A stretch of DNA of 8,987 bases from an uncultured Collinsella sp. (GTDB taxonomy: Bacteria > Actinomycetota > Coriobacteriia > Coriobacteriales > Coriobacteriaceae), in assembly GCA_902494815.1 (NCBI GenBank), contig CABUVB010000063.1, positions 1 to 8,987 on the forward strand, written 5' to 3'. Shown in pieces: positions 6,111 to 8,987 of this stretch. Within the stretch, counting starts at the first letter, position 1. Each line of letters opens with the position of its first letter. A program made the position numbers and the translations under genes. The notes under the pieces were generated by a model. That model was not told the origin of the DNA. It saw nothing but the letters and a program-made list of their open reading frames with translations, and made no database searches.

Positions 6111-7529
6111 ATGGCCTACGACGCCAAGAAAATCTATTACCGCTTCGATGACCACTTGAGCCGACTGGTTCTGGATTACGAAGCAAGCCGCCAGATTTCG
6201 TCTGAGAGCGAAAGCCTCTACCACGGCCTGCCGACCGACCCTTATGACGAGGGCTTGTTCGAAGAGCACAATGTCAAGCGCGGCCTGCGCAATGCCGACG
6301 GCTCGGGCGTGGTCGCGGGCCTCACTCGTATCTCGGATGTGCACGGCTACAACAAGGTCGACGGAAAGGTCGTGCCCGATCAGGGCAAGCTCACGCTTCG
6401 CGGCTACAGCATCGAGGATCTGGTCAACAATGCCCAGGCCGAGAATCGCTACGGCTACGAGGAAGTCGCCTATCTGCTTATCACGGGTTCGCTGCCCAAC
6501 AAGGAAGAGCTCGACGGCTTCTGCGAGCGCCTAGGTGCCTTTAGACATCTGAGCGACGAGTACGTCAAAGAGTTCCCCATGACCACGGTGTCGTCGAGCA
6601 TCATGAACGTGCTCCAGCGCGCCGTACTGCTGCTCTACGCCTTCGATGCCGAACCAGACGTGATCACGCCCGAGCACGAAATCGACGTCGCCATTTCCAT
6701 GCTCGCACGTCTCCCGCGCATCGCCGCCTTCGCACACATGGCCTCGGTCGCCAAGCTTCGCGGCTCCGAGGTTCACGTGCCGCACCCCACGCCCGGCCTC
6801 TCCACCGCCGAGACCATCCTACAGGTCCTGCGCGGCGGCATGGCGTTCACCCGCGATGAGGCGATGCTGCTCGACGTTATGCTCATGCTGCATGCCGAGC
6901 ACGGCGGCGGCAACAACTCCACCTTCGCTTGCCGCGTGCTGTCGTCTTCGGCCACCGATCCGTATTCCGCCTACGCCGCGGCTATCGGCTCGCTCAAGGG
7001 CCCGCGCCACGGCGGTGCCAATGCCAAGGTCGTGTCTATGCACGAGGACATCCGCGCGCATGTCTCCAACTGGGAGGACGAGGACGAGGTCGCGGCCTAC
7101 CTGGGCAAGATCCTCGACAAGCAGGCCTTCGACGGCACGGGCCTCATCTACGGCATGGGCCACGCCGTCTATACGCTCAGCGACCCGCGCGCCGAGGTCT
7201 GCCGCCGTTACGCGCGCTCACTGGCAGCCAAGAAGGACTTGGGCGAAGAGTTCGCACTCATCGAGCGCATCGAGCGCCTGGCACCGCAGGTGATGCGCGA
7301 CCACGGCATGACCAAGCCCATCTGCGCCAACATCGACCTGTACACGGGCTTTATCTACAAGATGCTCGGCGTGCCCGAGACGCTCTTTACGCCGCTATTC
7401 GCCGTCGCCCGCATGGCCGGCTGGTCGGCACACCGCATGGAAGAGCTCTTCTGCGCGCACCGTATTATTCGCCCCGCCTACCGCCCGGTTATCGAGCCGC
7501 TGAAGTACAAGCCACTCGCCGACCGATAG
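6111..7529 (+). CDS. gltA: Citrate (or 2-methylcitrate) synthase
   Basis: This 472-residue cytoplasmic enzyme condenses acetyl-CoA with oxaloacetate to citrate, the entry to the oxidative TCA branch that supplies 2-oxoglutarate and glutamate. The catalytic residues are in place: His264 in LHAEHGGGN (260-268), His300 in GPRHGGAN (297-304) and Asp409 in NIDLYTG (407-413). The binding motifs GMGHAVY (348-354) and ARMAGWSAHRMEE (433-445) are also present. At 472 residues it is longer than the roughly 430 of E. coli GltA. It carries an N-terminal extension of about 70 residues before LTRISDV and the HAEHGGGNN variant, both seen in anaerobic Gram-positive bacteria. AGGAG about six bases before the ATG supports the start. 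A strong terminator follows at 7553-7592. Sequence alone does not exclude 2-methylcitrate synthase activity, but no propionate genes are nearby. Confidence 0.96.
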   Translation: MAYDAKKIYYRFDDHLSRLVLDYEASRQISSESESLYHGLPTDPYDEGLFEEHNVKRGLRNADGSGVVAGLTRISDVHGYNKVDGKVVPDQGKLTLRGYSIEDLVNNAQAENRYGYEEVAYLLITGSLPNKEELDGFCERLGAFRHLSDEYVKEFPMTTVSSSIMNVLQRAVLLLYAFDAEPDVITPEHEIDVAISMLARLPRIAAFAHMASVAKLRGSEVHVPHPTPGLSTAETILQVLRGGMAFTRDEAMLLDVMLMLHAEHGGGNNSTFACRVLSSSATDPYSAYAAAIGSLKGPRHGGANAKVVSMHEDIRAHVSNWEDEDEVAAYLGKILDKQAFDGTGLIYGMGHAVYTLSDPRAEVCRRYARSLAAKKDLGEEFALIERIERLAPQVMRDHGMTKPICANIDLYTGFIYKMLGVPETLFTPLFAVARMAGWSAHRMEELFCAHRIIRPAYRPVIEPLKYKPLADR

Positions 7530-7552
7530 GACGCGGACCGTTATAGATCTTG

Positions 7553-7592
7553 AGCGTGGCCAGGGCATCGCCGCCCTCGGCCACGCTTTTTA
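7553..7592 (+). terminator. Intrinsic terminator after citrate synthase
   Basis: AGCGTGGCC (7553-7561) pairs with GGCCACGCT (7579-7587). Inside it AGGGC (7562-7566) pairs with GCCCT (7573-7577), leaving one bulged C and a six-base loop, and a run of T residues to 7591 follows. It lies 24 bases after the stop codon and separates the gene from the HAD gene, whose leader starts immediately after. Confidence 0.93.
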
Positions 7593-7616
7593 TGCCAGTA
7601 GAAAGGATCGCATCAA

Positions 7617-8459
7617 ATGATTGTGTTTTCCGATATGGACGGAACGTTGCTGACAAGCGATAAGCAGATGAGCGATGCCACCTGGGCGATGCTCGACGAG
7701 CTCGCACGTCGTGGCATCGAGTTTGTTCCCTGCACGGGGCGTCCGCTGTCGGGCATCTTTGAGCCCATTCTCGCCCATCCCGCCGTGCACTACGCGGTCT
7801 GTGCCAACGGCGCCAGCGTCTGGCAGCTCGACGAGGATACGCCCACCGACGCCTCGCGCGCCACGTGCATCTTGAGCCGTCCGCTCGATTGCGACATTGC
7901 CCACCGCATCCATCGCATTGCCGCCGGCCACGATGTGACCTTCGATATCTTCGCGGATGGGCAGTGCTTCCTCCCCCGCTCGCTTTACGGGCGTCTGGAT
8001 GAGTTCTGTGGCGGCGACCCCCACATCGCGGCTTCGCTCAAGCGCACACGAACACCGATCGACATGGATATCGACAGCAAGATCGACGAGGTCGAGACGC
8101 TCGAACGCATCGCCATGTACTGGCACGACCCGGCCGATCGCGACGCCATCGCCGCGGCGCTCAACACGCTCGGAGGCATTGAGGTCACGCGTTCTTACGC
8201 CATGAATATCGAGGTCATGGGTGAGGGCGCCACCAAGGGGACGGCCCTCACGTGGCTATGCGAGCACCTGGGCGAGCGTCTCGCCGACGCCTGGGCGTTC
8301 GGCGACAACATCAACGACATCCCCATGCTGCAGGCAGCGGGCCACGGCATGGCCATGATCAACGCCGAGCCCGAGGATCGCGAGGCCGCCGACGCCATCA
8401 CCGAATACGACAACGACCACGACGGCGTCGCCCGCACCATCATGGCCGCCCTCGCCTAG
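7617..8459 (+). CDS. Cof-type HAD-IIB family phosphatase
   Basis: This 280-residue soluble hydrolase of the Cof/YidA group is expected to dephosphorylate small phosphorylated metabolites such as sugar phosphates or flavin nucleotides, using Mg2+. All four HAD motifs are visible: DMDGT with nucleophile Asp6 and Asp8, CTGR with Thr40, Lys207 in GATKGTAL, and GDNINDIPML with Asp230 and Asp234. ANGA (63-66) and the C-terminal DHDGVARTI are typical of the subfamily. The C2-type cap lies between about residues 80 and 200. AAGGA stands some nine bases before the ATG. It has its own transcription unit after the citrate synthase terminator. The TAG stop falls within the first unit of the repeat element at 8457-8565, so the last bases of the gene may have been set by that insertion. 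The physiological substrate cannot be told from sequence. Confidence 0.94.
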   Translation: MIVFSDMDGTLLTSDKQMSDATWAMLDELARRGIEFVPCTGRPLSGIFEPILAHPAVHYAVCANGASVWQLDEDTPTDASRATCILSRPLDCDIAHRIHRIAAGHDVTFDIFADGQCFLPRSLYGRLDEFCGGDPHIAASLKRTRTPIDMDIDSKIDEVETLERIAMYWHDPADRDAIAAALNTLGGIEVTRSYAMNIEVMGEGATKGTALTWLCEHLGERLADAWAFGDNINDIPMLQAAGHGMAMINAEPEDREAADAITEYDNDHDGVARTIMAALA

Positions 8460-8565
8460 TCATTGGGGACGTTCTTAAACGACTAGTCGTTGGGGACACT
8501 CTTCGCAAAAAGCTGCAAGGACTGTCCCCCACTGTCGGCAGAAAAGGAACGTCCCCATCTGCCGA
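8457..8565. repeat. Nested GGGGAC palindromic repeat element (REP/RAYT-like)
   Basis: This element fills the space between two convergent HAD genes. Outer arms TGGGGACGTTC (8464-8474) and GAACGTCCCCA (8547-8557) are perfect 11-bp inverted repeats. Inner arms GGGGACA (8492-8498) and TGTCCCC (8523-8529) are perfect over 7 bp. A 20-base unit beginning TAGTC occurs twice, at 8457 and 8484, with three mismatches. AACGACTAGTCGTT (8478-8491) is a perfect 14-bp palindrome. A third hairpin, TCGGCAGA/TCTGCCGA (8535-8542 and 8558-8565), overlaps the right outer arm. The GGGGACG/TGTCCCC theme recalls palindromes mobilised by REP-associated tyrosine transposases; no transposase is present here. It may also act as a bidirectional terminator. 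Confidence 0.75.
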
Positions 8566-8566
8566 A

Positions 8567-8987
8567 TTAGGAGAGACTCTCCAACACGCGACGGAGCTCC
8601 TGCTGGACGGCGTGGTCGCGGTTGCACCCCACCACGCGATCGGCGACTGCCTTGAGCGCGGGGCGCGCGTTTTCCATCGCGCAGCCCGTGCCGACAAAGC
8701 GAATGATCTCGTAGTCGTTCATCGAGTCGCCAAACGCCATGACCTCGTCGCGTTCGACGCCATAGTGCTCCATGAGCTGTGCGATGCCCGAGGCCTTCGA
8801 CACACCGGGCTGCATGGCATCGATCCACGCGTTGCCCGAAGGCGCAAAGGTAAAGAGCTGACCAAGTTCGCGCTGTAGCACGTACGCACTGTCCATAACC
8901 GCACTGTCGTCGCAAAAGATACTCGCTTTGATGATATTTACGCTGGGATCGGGCAGCTCCCAAATGCGCTCGGCATTGGGAAGGTCC
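8567..8987 (-). CDS. Cof-type HAD-IIB phosphatase, N-terminus beyond window edge
   Basis: The last 139 residues are visible; the frame is open to the window edge and ends at TAA (8569-8567). The piece shows the C-terminal part of a Cof-like HAD phosphatase: cap remnant (SVNIIKASIFCDDS), the motif III lysine in GVSKASGI, motif IV GDSMNDYEII with both acidic residues, and GTGCAMENARPALKAVAD, the usual stretch after motif IV. Motifs I and II would lie outside the window. It is a paralogue of the gene at 7617-8459 in fold but clearly diverged (GDSMND against GDNIND). The two genes converge with only the repeat element between them. An ATG at 8896 lies inside the cap and is not the true start. Substrate is unknown. 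Confidence 0.92.
   Translation of the reverse strand, partial: DLPNAERIWELPDPSVNIIKASIFCDDSAVMDSAYVLQRELGQLFTFAPSGNAWIDAMQPGVSKASGIAQLMEHYGVERDEVMAFGDSMNDYEIIRFVGTGCAMENARPALKAVADRVVGCNRDHAVQQELRRVLESLS

Noticed and set aside
5559..6344. Minus-strand open frame of 261 codons
   Set aside because: Runs antisense through the ACT gene and into citrate synthase, with no motifs.
6929..7546. Plus-strand open frame of 205 codons
   Set aside because: Frame-shifted shadow of citrate synthase, dominated by Arg, Gly and Pro.
8475..8963. Minus-strand open frame of 162 codons
   Set aside because: Shifted-frame shadow of the partial HAD gene, which carries motif IV in its own frame.

Overview
The window looks like chromosome from a high-GC Gram-positive anaerobe. 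My best guess is a gut Coriobacteriia, Collinsella or a close relative. This rests on the GC-rich codon use of the housekeeping genes, on the citrate synthase type (HAEHGGGN and GMGHAVY motifs), on a UPF0237-type ACT protein, and on a GGGGACG/TGTCCCC repeat of a kind I associate with such genomes. No database search was possible, so the assignment is inference.

Left part (1 to about 4620), accessory. Three genes on the minus strand form an ABC export cluster. First is a 740-residue permease made of two tandem copies of one membrane domain (3715 to 1493). Tightly coupled to it is an ATPase (1487 to 747). After a 150-base gap with a perfect 9-bp inverted repeat comes the start of a second permease of the same layout, cut by the window edge (596 to 1). 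Diverging on the plus strand is a two-gene unit: a four-helix DUF2975-like membrane protein (3850-4362) and a YozG-like Cro/C1 helix-turn-helix regulator (4372-4623). The shared intergenic region (3716-3849) holds a perfect TTTAACA-N5-TGTTAAA dyad. The simplest reading is a regulator/membrane-protein pair that controls itself and a divergent exporter. Substrate and signal are unknown.

Junction (4624-5745). Directly after the regulator's TAG stop, in the same frame, lies a 5'-truncated tyrosine integrase that keeps all its catalytic residues but lacks its N-terminal DNA-binding half. A gene-free stretch of about 400 bases follows. It contains a large GC-rich hairpin and smaller dyads, then the presumed promoter of the next gene. 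This looks like the edge of a decayed or rearranged integrated element.

Right part (5746-8987), core-like. On the plus strand are a UPF0237 ACT-domain protein, a citrate synthase with a textbook intrinsic terminator, and a Cof-type HAD phosphatase. A second Cof-type HAD gene enters from the right on the minus strand. The entire 107-base space between the two convergent HAD genes is one nested inverted/direct repeat element built on GGGGAC motifs. It resembles a REP/RAYT-type palindromic element, and the stop codon of the first HAD gene sits inside its first repeat unit.

I saw no tRNA, rRNA, CRISPR array or complete insertion sequence. The most notable items are the duplicated-permease exporter with its divergent DUF2975/HTH pair, the HTH-TAG-integrase junction and the GGGGAC repeat element.
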